From Galaxea fascicularis (Eukaryota > Cnidaria > Anthozoa > Scleractinia > Euphylliidae), in NCBI GenBank assembly GCA_948470475.1, contig OX419342.1, forward strand, positions 12,117,508 through 12,181,507: a stretch of 64,000 bases of DNA, read 5' to 3'. Shown in pieces: positions 1-12,790 of the stretch (positions within the stretch are counted from its first letter, which is position 1; each line of letters starts with the position of its first letter). The notes below the pieces were generated by a model. The model was not told where the DNA came from. It worked only from the letters and a program-made list of their open reading frames with translations, and searched no databases. Made by a program: the position numbers and the translations under genes.

Positions 1-1
1 A

Positions 2-3000
2 TCACAGGCGACAAACAACACAGAATCAAGAGTACTCGCAGCACGGTCTTCTAAGGAAATTACAGCTAAGCGAGGAGTTACTGGGACAAACTTCGTTGAA
101 CACAATGTGATTTCGGGTGCCGAAAGCTCGTTGTCACAAGATGCACCTTTGAACAGAAACAATAACAAAAAAACTCTGAACGACAGGGAGCAGGTTCCAA
201 ATAACACACAAGATAAGACGGATGAGTATTCAGAGGTAAGTAGTGTGTGGTGATCCTTTGAATTCTTACTAACTGCTCTCATAGATGACTGAACGACATT
301 GTAATGAACGCTCATTGATCAGTTTATTGTAATCTTACTACATGATCGCGTATTTTCATTCTAATCAAAGGAACAATTTTAAGCCTTATAGTCTCTGTCA
401 AAAGTGCACTTGGCCATATGGTACTTCAGTAGTTCCCGCGCTTTTAAAGTGAACGCAAAGTCAAGTCAGCAGAAGTTCAAGTCTTACGCTATCCGCTGAA
501 GTTTCAAGTAGTCCTCCTTTAGGGCAAGCGAAGGACTGATATATTAGTGTTTACTCCTTTCTTTCTAGTTGTTAGTTTTCACTTCTTTAGGTTTTTCCTA
601 TTAATTTCGCCATCCAAATACTTATTGTGGCCTTAAGGTATAAAGAATTATTTTTTCTATAACTTTGTATTCGTAAGTTTAGATGCAGAAATTATTAAGT
701 TTATAACTGGTAACTTTGGCTGCTATACTTAGCCTAGAATTACAAGAAGTCTTTCCAAGTTTCGTCACAGTTTTGTACAAGTCGCATCGAGTACCTAAAT
801 GCCACGTGGAGTTAAGTGCTTCCAACAATAGAACTTTGTTTCGCAACTAGCTTACACAAGGTATTTTAATCAAATTTTAGTTTTCGGCTTAAACAACGAT
901 TACTGCAATTGGTGTCAAGGGAATAAAACCAAGTCAACTTATTCCACATCAGAACTCGTGCTTTATTTCGTCAAGCCCGTAAAATAGTCCTAAGTTGTTG
1001 TTTCTTCACCGGCTCACGAACCTCATGATGACTCTTTGAGAGTTGCTTGCCGCTACAGACATCATGGCGATCCTTGACTGACTTCTTTGGGAATCAGAGC
1101 GTTTTCTGACGGGCGGTAATAAAATAAAAAGCACGTAGGCAGATGGCTACAAAGATAAAAGGAGAACAGCGTCTGCATCTGTAGTTCAGGTCAGAAAAGC
1201 GACTCCGAATAAACAGCTGCTTAGGGACCAGTCATTATTTATTGGGGGAGGGGGGGAGGTCCTCCTAGTTTAGAGTAAGGGGCGTCCAATATTTCGGCCA
1301 ATCTCGTTTTTTAAGCTTAAACCTTATAGCCCCACACCAAGCTGGGGACACAAAAAATGTGACCTACCTCCATGGGATAAAGACACAAAATAGTACAATA
1401 ATTACTAGCACATAACAGATTTACGTGCATTAGAATGTCAAATATTGTTTTGAAAGCCGTTTAGAGCACGAGCTATTAGAGAGATTTAGCATTGAGATGT
1501 GCTGCAAATACGAGAAAAGGAAACGATAAACCCTTTCAGACGTAAGGTTGTCTATCTCTTATGAGCCTTTTATGTTGAGCTGTCTCGTTGGCGTTGGAGA
1601 GAATTAGCTTTAGCGTTAATGGTTGCATTATAATAATAATAATAACATTCATTTCTATAGCGCGAATTCAGCGCGAATTTCTATAGCGCGAATTCAGTAC
1701 AGTTTTCAAATGCGCTTTACAACACTTTTTGGGGGACTTTGCCAGACTGCTTTTAGGCGCAAATTGCAGCCACGCAGTTTACAATCTTATTTTGAATGAA
1801 TAGTAGGATCAACACAGGTGCCCCCAGAACAGAATAAGTTATAGACCATCACACCGGGGACTACGTCCCCTATTCTTTGCGATCAGTGTGTGGGTTCTTT
1901 AACACCAGTACTGTGAGACGGGACCTCCGGTTTTATCGTCCTTATAGAGAGAAGACTAGAAAGTCTAACCATTTGCAGATGTCATTACAAAGGTAGCATT
2001 TTCTCCTCAGTTATTTAAAGACCCTGAGTGTTGGTCCGGCCTGGGCTTGAACCCCCGAACTCCCGCACAGCAGTCCGGTGCTTTACCACTGAGCCAACCG
2101 GTCGGCGGTCGAGAGAAGCGGAAAACCACAACACTCTAATAATAGAGTGACCTCCCCTTCCAAGTCCTGCACGTTCTACCAGTGCACAGGACGTCACTGA
2201 TGTCGACCGTGTCATCGTCACAGTTATTGTCCTCCGATTCATGGTAGCCATTTTCACTGTTATCGCTATCATCGGCCGTTTCATTTCCTCTATGATCACA
2301 GAGAAATGTGGTGCAGTCATCTTCACCATCTGATACCTCTTCTTCCTCAATGAAATCACCAGTCTCCTCTAACACATTATCGTCATCATCTACATCCTCA
2401 TACTCCCTGTCTGTCTTAGCCGTTTTGTCACCTTCGCCCAAAGCATTTGCCCCTACTAAAGATCTGGCTATGTGTGCTGCAACAACATCAGTCTTGTGCT
2501 GTTTAATCATGCCCTTTTGACAATGTATACCGTGTTTCTCCAGGTATAACTCAAGGGTGGCTACCATTCGTTTTTCTTAGCTGCCATTCTTAGAAAGAAC
2601 CCTGGCAAGACTCAGCCACATTTCGGCCCCACTGGAAAAAGTTAAAAACGACGTGAAGAAAGATTTCCAGGCAACTATTTATGTCACTGGAGGAATAAAA
2701 TCCGGCTGCCAAACATCACATTAACTTAACGAGAAAATAATTTCGGAACTGCATGACCTCAAAGCTAAACTCACCAGGACAAAATCAGTGCTCAATGATC
2801 TGGAAACAAAAGCTATGTCAATCTGTCCTCAGAAGCTAAAAAAATTATGACCCTCTGCAGTCTCAAAAATGACGACCCTCCCTAAAGCAGGGGTAAAAAA
2901 AATTGTAACCCTCCACCTCCCCCCCCCCCCCACAACAAATAATGACCGGTCCCTTAACAGCATAAACTAATTCGGCCAAGTGTACGCCAAGTACAGAAGA

Positions 3001-4486
3001 TAAAGCATTTTTTATGCAATTTTTTGTTTATCACGGTAAACATAGGACAACTGGTGTAGCGAAAAAAGCATACGGTGGTCCGAGCTTCACACAGCTGAGT
3101 AGTGTTATATCGTGTACATTTTAAATTCCAACGAGATGTTCATTTAGAGGTAGTTTAATTGTCTCTCTCCTAGGATCAGTCTGATACAATTCAACCCCTA
3201 GCCCTAACCGCGTTCGTGCAGTCGATGGCCGACAGGCGGCGACGATCTTCAACTGCTTCTTTGACACAATTTTCTACCACCACACCCTCAGGACAAAGCG
3301 CCCCGTCTCGTCCCAGACGAATTTCCGTCACAGGTGAATCACATTTTCTAGGCCCCTCGACCTTGAAACAAACAGACACTACAGAAGCCTTGCGAGAAGC
3401 AGCGCTCAAAGTGCAACACCAACGTTCGTCCACAAATACTGATGTACCAGGAACGAGACGAGGCTCTCAATCTAGACGCTCATCAGTTGCGGCGTCAATG
3501 TTGAACTCAGACGTACGTGATGGTAAAAAGGGTTCGGTTGGCTTCACTATTGCTGCCTCCCTTGTCAAGTGGAAAATAAACACTTTAAAAGAAGCCAAGG
3601 AAAATAAACAAACAATTGCTAAGGTAAAAAAAAGGTTTCATTGACCTGTCTTATGAACAACGTAGAATATGGAGTTTTGCGCCTGAAAGCTCTGAAAATA
3701 TGGAGCAGAGCAGGGTAAGTGTCTTCTGCGCATGATAAATCGAAATGTGAGGAAGAAGTGCCTCAAACAATGATCTACATCCACATTAGTTAAGTCGGTA
3801 GAAATCGTAAGATATAACACTGACTATAAAAACTGTAAAAAATGAAAAGGAATATAAATACAAATAAGAATAAAATACCATACAATAAAATGACACCTGC
3901 AAAAATATTAAGTGAGTTCCCTAAAAAGCACTGATACGTTTGGCTATAAAAGAATCTAGGGAACTTGAGGTAATTACTTCCTCAAGGAGGCAGTTCCAGT
4001 CAACGATAGTTCTTGGAGAGCCATCATCATCATTAGCCCTTTCCGCGCGAACTAAAGATCTCCATTCTGTCCTGCTTTTGGCTAGTTCAATTCTTGGAGA
4101 GTGGTGATATTTAAAAACATCCTTATCAGCACATTATTAAGCCTTGCATACTGCAGTAGGAGCAAGCTAGATACTGGCCTCAAGTATTTCTACTCGTTAC
4201 ATCACTGCAAACAAAACCAAAGTAAGTACTAGCTGGAGTAGGGGATAGCCATACTTGCGCTTTGGATTTTGGGATTGTCTCTCAACTGAATCCCATCAGC
4301 CACCTCGATCAAAGGAGCAATTTGGAACGTTCTTGACTCCCCAGAAGACGACGATGACAGCCATATATAATAGCAAGAACTCAACAAGCTATACTTACTT
4401 CTATCATTAATTGATCGTCATCTCATTTGTAGAACGCAAAACATAAAGAATTCATGGACAGAACTGCTGATCGTATCAAAACCGAG
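2..4486 (+). CDS. Unidentified Ser/Thr/Arg-rich protein, partial gene (3' end of an upstream gene's visible exons)
   Basis: I do not recognise this gene. Three exons are supported: 2-235 (open from the window edge, donor GTAAGT), 3174-3623 (acceptor after a pyrimidine tract, donor GTAAAA) and 4433-4486 (donor GTAAGA). All junctions are phase 0, and the joined frame has no stop. The first exon is polar and Asn/Gln/Thr-rich. The second starts with a basic Ser-rich stretch holding several RRxS motifs (RRRRSS, RRISV, RRGS, RRSSV) that fit the basophilic kinase (PKA-type) consensus, and ends in a Lys/Glu-rich segment likely to be helical. The third continues as a charged helix. A further candidate exon is 4753-4798, with acceptor AACAG and donor GTACGT, which would end in phase 1. 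The start codon lies left of the window and the terminal exon was not found. The protein is probably a disordered, phosphorylatable regulator or scaffold; that is inference. Confidence 0.6.
1795..2125 (-). repeat. tRNA-derived SINE (family A)
   Basis: On the minus strand the head carries a tRNA-like A box (TTGGCTCAGTGGTAAAGC, around 2075-2095) and a B box (GGTTCAAGCCC, around 2043-2053). A shared body follows, with a segment reading TTTGTAATGACATCTGCAAA. A second, degenerate copy of the same body and head lies at about 28537-28690 in a COPS3 intron. The tRNA-like part is too diverged for a working tRNA gene. Confidence 0.65.
2136..2567 (-). CDS. Acidic ORF, 143 residues, inside the inverted-repeat element
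   Basis: The ORF starts at an ATG and begins with a basic helical stretch (YLEKHGIHCQKGMIKQH) that loosely resembles a SAP-like or coiled segment. A strongly acidic middle follows (runs of Asp and Glu, including EDVDDDDNV and FIEEEEVSD). It ends next to the nested SINE, so the 3' end may be truncated. It lies within the 1224-2957 element and is probably transposon-derived. I do not recognise a family. Confidence 0.3.
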   Translation of the reverse strand: MVATLELYLEKHGIHCQKGMIKQHKTDVVAAHIARSLVGANALGEGDKTAKTDREYEDVDDDDNVLEETGDFIEEEEVSDGEDDCTTFLCDHRGNETADDSDNSENGYHESEDNNCDDDTVDISDVLCTGRTCRTWKGRSLYY

Positions 4487-5100
4487 GTAAGATCCTGTAC
4501 GTACAAAAAACAGCATTTTTATTGCACCTTCATGAGAAGCTTTAAACGTTGTGAAGCAAGGAAAAGGAGATTCTTTCGTTTGTCTGATTGAATAAATGTT
4601 AGTTTTCAGCGCCGACAGCTTCCATTAGCGAGCCGATTCGTGTTAGTGACAGATCGCCTTTTTTATTGGCTAGTGGCAATTTTTAGTACATGATCTTTAG
4701 CCTGTCACATGACATGATAACAACAGGTTTTACTTTCTCCTTATCAAAACAGGTCAAATCCCTATTGAAAACCATTATCTGCAATGGTTTTCGGGTCGGT
4801 ACGTTTTTGCAAACTCCAGTTTAAAAGGAATGCCGCGCAGAACTTGAGGCCTGAAATTTAAATTTTGCATCTTATAAACACACTTTCGGCAATTTAAGAA
4901 AGTTGCAGTTTGTGCACAGGATCATCACAATGAATGGTGTTATTTCAAACAATACCGAGCATTAAGCTTTGTTTTATCTCTCAGTTAGTACGTGCGCTGT
5001 GATTGGTCAATTTTGCGGGCTGTAATCTGCTGTACGGTCCGCTAAATTTGAAAGTTTTCGTTCCCTCGCGCCTGATTAACCTCAGAGATATAATATATAT

Positions 5101-5255
5101 CTTACTAACCTCACTTTCTCGGTCCGCACTGTAAGTTACGGATCCTCGTTTTTTCCCGTTGATTTATGGCCCGCGCTCTTCGCGCTTGGGTCATAAGCGA
5201 ACGGGAAAACACTCGGTCCGTAACTTACAGTAAGGACCTCGAACTCGTTAGTAAG
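5101..5255. repeat. Foldback MITE with about 45-bp arms
   Basis: The left arm (CTTACTAAC then TGTAAGTTACGGA) is repeated in inverted form at the right end (TCCGTAACTTACA then GTTAGTAAG). A short centre contains GGCCCGCGCTC. The arms are imperfect, which indicates age. Confidence 0.65.
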
Positions 5256-5987
5256 AGGTATGTATTTCTTTGGTGTTTTGTTAGCTTCCAAGGTCATTAA
5301 TGGTAAGCATCCAAGAAGCAGCATATCCCATTTTACTGAGAACAGCACAAGGTATGATATAAATAAACATTGTAAAATTAATTCTTTTAATCGCGTGTTA
5401 TATCGCCATCCACAATGAAAAACAGCTGAGGTTAGTCGTCCCCGCCCCCAGTCATCTCGCGCCTGTCTTCGCTCGTCGTTCGCACTCGAAATAAAGGTGG
5501 CTCGGTACCCCAATAGAGATCTTGCTCGAAGGCCAGCTGAAATCAGATAAGTGATTTTTTCCTGCGACAAACAACTCACCTGGAAAATGAACATATTCAC
5601 ACACGTTACAGCGTTTAAATGTAAAGAGCGTATTTCAATTTAGTATCGAAAGTAATTCTCGTTTGGTTTGGTTTTGCTTTTCTTAACTCTGTAATTGGTT
5701 GACAAGCCTCGCGTCGCTTTCTCAGCAAATAGAACTATCGAGTTGCACGTGCGCACATTCCCGCCCTCGGAGCCGGTTGCATGTAAAATCTACTACAAAC
5801 TCTGATTGGTTTACTGGGCTGTCTGTGTCTCTCAAAACCAATCTAATCACGTTACCTGAATTCGTTTTTCTCACTTCCTTAGATTCGGACGAATATTAAT
5901 ATAATGCTCGAAGGACTGACTTTTTTCTTGGTTTACACTACCTTTGCACTTGGGCATGAAAATAAACCATACAGCGACAACAATAAT

Positions 5988-6160
5988 CAGGGTCCCAAAG
6001 GGCGGGTCCCTGGAGCCCTGGAGCCATGAAATTTTTGCTGTGGAGCCCGGAGCCCTATTTTACATATCAAGGTTGTAGACCAGAGTGGAGCCCGGAGCCC
6101 TTAAGCAGATGACATGAGATGATGTGGAGCCTTGGGGCCCTAAACCCCTTTCGGACCCTG
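5988..6160. repeat. hAT-like MITE, 173 bp
   Basis: The ends are CAGGGTCC and GGACCCTG. Inverted similarity continues as CAGGGTCCCAAAGGG against CAGGGTCCGAAAGGG. Both flanks read AATAAT, a probable target duplication. Short tandem blocks of GGAGCCCGGAGCCCT occupy the middle. The CAGGG terminus is typical of hAT elements. Confidence 0.55.
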
Positions 6161-6216
6161 AATAATAACAACAGTTTGTGATGTCATGTAAAGGCAAATC
6201 ATGTTACCATCTTTTT

Positions 6217-6590
6217 AGCCTGAGTATCAGGCCCTATCGGGGAAGCGGAGACGAGGGGAAGGAAGAGGAGAAGGGCCTGACACAACGCCATTGATTCGCT
6301 TGTGTCCAACATCCAGATTCTGGATGTTACGCTAATTGGTCAAAAGACAATAAGGAACGTCACTCGAGTCAACCGGAAGTCAAACTTCCAGCGCAGGGTT
6401 TACAGACGCCATATTGAAGTTTACTCTCATGACACATGACAGTTACCGGAAGTGATTTTGATTGGCTAATTATAACACGCGCTGTGTGGGGGTGGAAGGC
6501 TTCTGAGAAGCTGTTTGTGTCAGGCCTTTCTTCCTTCGCTTTCTCGCTCTTTTTACCTTCTCCACCCTAGAAACGCCTGATACTCAGGCT
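6217..6590. repeat. Mutator-like MITE, 374 bp, with 11-bp target duplication
   Basis: The perfect 16-bp ends are AGCCTGAGTATCAGGC and its complement. Inverted similarity reaches about 70 bp inward, ending at GGCCTGACAC. The flanks 6206-6216 and 6591-6601 both read ACCATCTTTTT. A target duplication of 9-11 bp is the Mutator-like pattern. Confidence 0.75.
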
Positions 6591-7404
6591 ACCATCTTTT
6601 TATTCATGGCCACCATCAAACTTAATGCCAACTCATGACAACCAGGGTAAAAGTGAAGTGGCTATAAAGAAGCTCGTATGGAGGTTTTGCAAGTCACCCT
6701 GAACGTTGACCACGACACTGGCCTTGTTGATCCAACTTACTATCGGAATAGCCTGAGTCGCAGACAGTGAACACATCGCCGATATACACATATCTCGGAT
6801 TTCACCTAGGTTACGAGTGACAGGTTAGGCTGCACCTCAGGCTACATCGGGAAAGTATCAATCACACTAAAGATCCCTCCATCCAGAGTACACCATATTA
6901 AGTGCAGGTGATACTCATTGTTAGACTTCCAACCTCCCCTCCAGATTAGGTCATTCTTTACACGAAAAATCACAGTCTCCCCGGCAAATTTGAGGTTTTT
7001 AATTTATCCACTGTAATGAGAGACACATTTCACAGCACCTATCATTTCATATTAATGTCTAATACGATATCAAAGTTTATCGTTCTCCGTTCACGTGAAA
7101 ATACAATTTAATAAAAACTACTATCTCTTAGTATAATGGGTAGCTTTTGTTTCTGACTGCACTGCTATTTATTTTTACTAGCTTACAGATCACAGTTAGG
7201 AGCAAAACACAAGTTGACTATACAAGCTTGCAGTCGGCTAGCGGAACTCATAAGGGATCTGAAAAGTCCTTACTGAACTTTCTTACCACAAATGGTTTGA
7301 GTACAGTGTGTGTTACCACAGAACGCAACCAATAAATTAAAGGACTAAGCATCAAAGTATGGATTAAAATTGTTTAAAATACAGCCACGTAGTACTATTT
7401 ATTT

Positions 7405-8880
7405 GTAGAGGTCGAAGGGCACAAAATGGAATGTAAGAATATCTCTGGTAACTATTACAAACAAGTTAATGGTGTAATGGGCACAAGAATGGGACCTAGC
7501 TATGCCAATCTTTTTGTAAGTTACTATGTTGAACACCAATTCTTCAATCAGTACAAGAGCCCCAAACCTGAACTCTACGGTCGCTACATTGACGACTGCA
7601 TCGGTGCAATTTCATCCAGCAGAGAAGAACTCAATCAATTCATAACCTCCGTTAATTCCGTTCAAGTTTCTATTAGGCTTATGTACCAGTGTGCACTACA
7701 AACCTATAGATTCTCATAGTTATTTGTTGTACTCATCGTCACATCCATCACATGTCAAGAATTTCATTCCTTACTTTGAATTTCTTAGACTTTGACGTCT
7801 GTGTAGTGGTGATTGTGATTTTTCCAGCAAATCAGAGAAAATGTGCCAATTCTTCGAACAACGTGGTTATCCTGTCTCTGTGGTCAAAGCGGGTCAGCAT
7901 TACAAACGTCACAAAAGAGTAAGAATCCTCATAACTATGCAGTCAAAACAATCATTCTTAATAACTTTAAGTTACTCCAAAATGATCCTGAGGCTGGTGA
8001 AATCTTTTCGCAATCACCACTAATTTAATTCAAACGTGTCAAAAACGTAGGCATTTTTTTGGTTAGAAGCGCACTCAAAACAAATGAGCAACCCCGCAGT
8101 GTTTAATGAGCGCGCTCACGGTGAAAACCTTGTCCATTCATTCAAAACACTAGCAAAATATCGGAACCTATGCGATCTGTTAAGATCACCGATCGTTTCA
8201 CGTATACCTCCGCCAATGTCATCTACACTCTGTTTTTTTTATAAGACGTCTAAGTTTGGAGCTGAGGTTCGACGTTCTTATTTTTTTCGCGATTTGAGCC
8301 TGAAAACGTTCTTAAGTGTTTTTAAGTTACATGGTATAAACACGATGTTGCGCCAACTGTTGGTAAATTTAGCTTTACAAAAAGCATCGAACATATAGGT
8401 TCATAGCTGGACATCAAGACACCAGATTTTGCAGCGAAAACGCAGAAACGTTCATGTGTACGTAATATACTACTACAAAATAAAGACATTCTTAACTGAC
8501 TCTCAGCCTGGGTTATGTTCTAAGCATGTTCTTGAAATTTGGGTTAATCTCAACCTCAACGTTCTTATAAAAAATGAGTGCCTTGCATAACCTCAGTACG
8601 TTATGCAAAAAGTTATACATTGGCGAGACAGGATTAAAATGACGAGATCCCACGCTATCAACGAACGCTTTCATTCAATTAATGTATTTCTGTTTTTCAC
8701 GTTACCACGTTACCACCAATAGCGTAGCCCCATCTCCTCTATTTAAACCGTACACAACCCATAACTCCTCGATTCGCTCAGACGAAGGGCAACCGCTCGA
8801 ATAAAACGTCAGCTTTTTGAATCCTTGTACGGTGGCCAATATTTATTCACTCAGTTGATTAAACCAAATTGTCGCCTTTT
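7405..8880 (+). mobile_element. Penelope-like element, decayed copy 1
   Basis: An open segment at 7426-7719 carries reverse transcriptase motifs ([14 protein letters not shown] and the catalytic YIDD in GRYIDDC). Homology to the better copy at 34416-35550 then continues through several frameshifts to about 8230. It is interrupted by about 350 bp of unrelated DNA (about 8235-8590) and resumes at the GIY-YIG segment (TTATACATTGGCGAGACAGG, about 8608). About 200 bp of the endonuclease end is deleted before the 3' non-coding tail. That tail holds a broken hammerhead-like motif at 8779-8810. The copy is not functional. Confidence 0.8.
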
Positions 8881-8942
8881 TATTGACTAGTGGCAATTTT
8901 AGTTCATAATTGTTAGCGTGTCACAAGGCATAAAAAACCTGA

Positions 8943-9182
8943 GTGCGCCAAATTAGCGGACGGCAGGAGACGGTTATAAAGCTGTGTGAGGGGATTAGTA
9001 ACCTACCCAGACGCATCCTCCCAGGCATGAGCCGGGCATTTGCTCACACTTCAATCCGAGGGGTGGGTCATTTGAAATTTTACTACTGCCCGCGGGGCCT
9101 TGCATTTGCCTACTCCCGGGATGACCCCGGGGCATTTGACAATGTCATGGTTTTGGCTTCAAGCAAATGTGGCCTGCACTGA
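8943..9182 (+). repeat. GC-richer patch, possible old repeat
   Basis: This 240-bp stretch is visibly more GC-rich than its neighbours and contains repeated GGGGCATTTG / GGGCATTTG and CCCGGGATGACCCCGGGG words. It is open for 79 codons, but without any recognisable protein features. It is probably part of a repeat; no boundaries were found. Confidence 0.25.
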
Positions 9183-12100
9183 GAATTTCGCTTCGTAAGG
9201 TTTCAATTTTGGGGTCGTATGACTGAGCAAAGAAGAATTCCAGAAGTTAGTAGATGTTTTTAAATGTAAACAAATACATTTGTTTATGAACAGCCTGTGG
9301 ACACTACCTCTCGACAACGTCTTGTGGTTGCTCAGAAAGGTGGAATTTAAAAAACAATTGTTACTTATGCGTGATATTTTAATTAATGTTAAATGACGGA
9401 TGCTACTTATTTTAGTCTATCGTTTTGGCGATTTGTCATTAGAGGTATTTTAAGTTACACTGCTTACATGCATGTAAATTAGAAAATTTCCTTAGTCACA
9501 GATCGTCTGCCGAAACACCAATATCTGTACTTGAAATTATTATTGCAGCTGACAATTATTGAATGGGGAATGGTTGTGGACAACTTCATGATCTCAGGAG
9601 CTGCGAAGCTTAGTACAGTATCGTGATACTTGTCTGAGTCTTTTTAGGAAACAAATCAAAATTTCCTGACTTGTAAAGGTCGTGAAATTTTTTTCAGTTG
9701 AAGACGTGTTTAATAGCTGAAGCGACTTGCAAACATGCCCTGATTGAGGTTTGTTCGTGATCGGAAGCGCTGAAGTAAAAATATTCCACCAGCACACGCA
9801 GAAGGAATTCTTTTGTTTTATATTTGGCAGAAGCACTCTTGTTGACCTTTCACCATTTAGACGTGACATACCCTCTCAGTCACATGTCAGCGTCACAAGT
9901 TTCACCAACGTAAACATGATAATCTTGATCTCGTCAAACGAAAACGTGAAAATTACGGGCTCCGACACACTCTGGAAAGCAGCTTAAAGAACCAAAAGAT
10001 TTTAAAGCTCGTCCACACTTATGTTCAACTTCCTTCAGCGAAACACACGGATCTAATCAGCTGCCTTTGGATTTCACTTCCTCCACCCGACCTGAACTGA
10101 GGAAACACACAAAAATTCAAAAACACGGCCAGGAAACATGACATCAACTGGAATCTTGTCTGTTATTTTCTTGTTTGGAGGATGTTTCCAGTTTGTTTTT
10201 TTCAAAAGAAAACAAGAGAGGATAGGAGACAAAAGGAAAAGATATGCTGAAAATTGCAGCGCTAAAGAGCTTCCCTCTGTTCCACAACAATCACACCATC
10301 TTCGCCATAAGCAGAGGAAAACAGCTGCAACATTTCGTTCGCAGGCTTCTCATTTCTCTCAGCCGCAGAACTTAGGCGACGGTGACAAGCTTTGGCTTCA
10401 AGCATACCGCTATGGATGCAGATGAGGCCCATAACAGCTGGCAACTTGTGGTACAATATAACTTAAGATAGGACAGATAATTTTGAACTAACCCTGGAGA
10501 CAACAAAGGGGCATTCAATGGTGAAGGATTGCTGTACACCACGAGCGAAACCAGTAACAAGGTAAAAACAGAGCACCGGCACGTAAGATCTGCTCAAGCT
10601 CAATTTAACGCTCACAAACAGTTGAAAACAAAGCATGAAGAAATAAAAAAAATGCAATTCATCGAAATGCTGTCATTAATAAGAAAATGTAAATGTAACA
10701 TTGACAACACTTAAAAAAAACTGACGCTTTGGTGGATGCTGAACAAGTAGTCTGTACAAATGAGCTGTTCTTGATGCAACAGAACTTAGCATGTGGCGGC
10801 ACAATCGGCAACTATATTGTAATTTAGTTTGACAGTTGTATAAAGAAAAAACCTGCCGTGACTAGCCTAGTCTTACTTTATAAGTTGCTTATAATTGCAT
10901 TACTGTCTGATATACTGTGTATATTTTTGTAATAAAGTGAAACTGCTTCTTGAATCAGTGTGTCATTCGCATTGTTAAATCGCTGCTAACTGTGTAACAG
11001 CTGTGTAAGACTGAATGCTGAGCGGTCGTGTCTCTTACGCCGGATGTCAGACTGACACGTTAGCTGAATTTCGAGGACTTAGTTATTTTTCCTCAACGTG
11101 CCAATTGTAGACAAGATCATCAAAAAGGACACTCTCACAAGCGTATCAAGAATTTTAAAACACACGAAACGATATATATCATTCACATGCAAACTGTCCT
11201 GAGCCTGTTCGGGGACAATAGACTGAGCTTTGTCACAAAATGTGTACAAAATTGATGTTGGGGCTGTGGGGAAATCTTGCCAAGCATTCATTGGCGGCGT
11301 TTCACTGAGTGTATGTGATGTAAAGCGCAAGTCATAATTTCTGCGAGTTTGTTCAGATAAACCAACAAAGGGCTCCCTTGCAGTTTCCCATTTCTCAAGA
11401 AAGATCGCCGGGAACTCGGACCTCGGCTTCTGGCTTAGTTAATGTACTGAATGCTCGATCACCCCCACTTGGGTTTATCGCCCGAATTCTTTCGCTGTTT
11501 TAAAACTATCTAAACTAGGTGCTCCGCCTCTAGCATTTTGACTGATTTAAAATCCTGGTAAATAACACTAAAAAGCGCTTTGACTTTAAGGGGAAGTGCG
11601 GGGTACAACCTGCTTATTTTGAGGCGATGAGCCTATGCTGTACACTTCAATTTTTAATAAAAGAAGAAAAGATGCGTAACATTCAGGAGATTGGAATGTA
11701 AATGTTTTACCAAAAAGGCGAGCAACAACTTGCAAATAGAATTTTTGTTTAGCGGGTGACACTCTACCTCTGTTTTACCCGAACTGCATGAGGACTTTGC
11801 GCTTCTCACACACCCGATCTGCATCTTTGGACCGAGCAAGCTCTGCTCCTCGACTGAACGTTTATGCCCAGCACGTGTTTGCAATTTACCATGTCTTGGG
11901 AGTAACATCTTCAAAGTGCAAATAGAAAACAGTTTCCCCGTGTCACTGAAGAGCTATAGAGAGCTTCGGTTGAAGTTTGGGCCTAACAATGAACAGCTGT
12001 AAAAACTCTCGGCAACAACTATGTCTTGTGTTTTCACACCAGTTTCTCGTTCACTCAAGTAACTTCCACTCGCGTTTCTACAACTTAACATAACCAAGAA

Positions 12101-12790
12101 ACATCCTCTTAAATGAAACGCCCAAACCTGATCATCTTGGTTTATTTCATAAAACAAACTGAACAAAGTTCTACTTCCCTTATTTCAAGAAAGCCAAGAG
12201 AAGGTTTGGAAAAAGTCCATGCACTTGTGGTTTATTGTCTGGTACTTCGCCAGTACTACAGTATTTTCCAAGTGAACTACAATCGAACTTCACTTTGCCA
12301 CCATCGCTCGTAAGCGATTACTTGCGCTTGGCATTTTAGGTTGTCGCTTACAAGAGCTTGGACCGCACGGCTTGATTTCAGTGAAATAGAAAGGCCGTAT
12401 TTGCTTGTAAAGGTGCTAAAACTGGGTCAACAGATCGCACTAAAAGTGACATCAAACGTCTCGCATTAACAAACAACTTTTTAATACAAGAAATAAATAA
12501 TTGCCGTATTTGTATAGTGAACATATTTTGTACGTTATAACCTTACTATACAAATTTCAACTGAACAGGATCTTATATAAATATTTATAACGAACAAGTT
12601 TAAAAATCAAAGCACTGAGAAGCACCACCGCCTCAATGATGTGGAAATCTTCACACCTGCAGCCAGATGTATATACCACACTTACTTTCCAAGGAATGAC
12701 CGCACGGGGGATACCAACGCACTAAACAATAAACAGAATATCAAAACCATTTTTACTTAAATTACTTTCGCCTGGTTTGCTTTCCTGAAG
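9183..12790. other. Non-coding stretch, no confident gene
   Basis: No exon pair with matching splice sites was found. One item stands out. A 228-bp open segment at 10487-10714 on + is Lys-rich near its end, stops at TAA, and is followed by AATAAA at 10931. It could be a terminal exon of an unseen gene, but no convincing acceptor precedes it. Confidence 0.3.

Larger units (their letters stand above)
1224..2957. mobile_element. Approximately 1.7 kb terminal-inverted-repeat element carrying an acidic ORF and a nested SINE
   Basis: The left end near 1224 (AGGGACCAGTCATTATTTAT, then a G-rich run) is matched in inverted orientation near 2957 (a C-rich run, then AAATAATGACCGGTCCCT). Between the ends lie a SINE-type tail at about 1628-1735, a tRNA-derived SINE at about 1795-2125, and an acidic ORF on the minus strand at 2136-2567. 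No clean target duplication was seen. The superfamily is not assigned. Confidence 0.5.
236..3173 (+). other. Intron of the unidentified left-edge gene, with nested repeats
   Basis: The interval is flanked by a GTAAGT donor and a TAG acceptor and joins two phase-0 exons. From 236 to about 1220 I see no gene or clear repeat. From about 1221 to 2958 lies a long inverted-repeat element described separately. Confidence 0.55.

Noticed and set aside
2580..2850. Coding extension upstream of the acidic ORF
   Set aside because: Helix-like fragments are visible in more than one frame but are broken by stops; no single open frame or splice pattern was found.
10138..10425. 95-codon ORF with a hydrophobic start resembling a signal peptide
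   Set aside because: There is no splice or homology support, an overlapping ORF lies on the other strand, and the sequence after the hydrophobic part has no recognisable domain.
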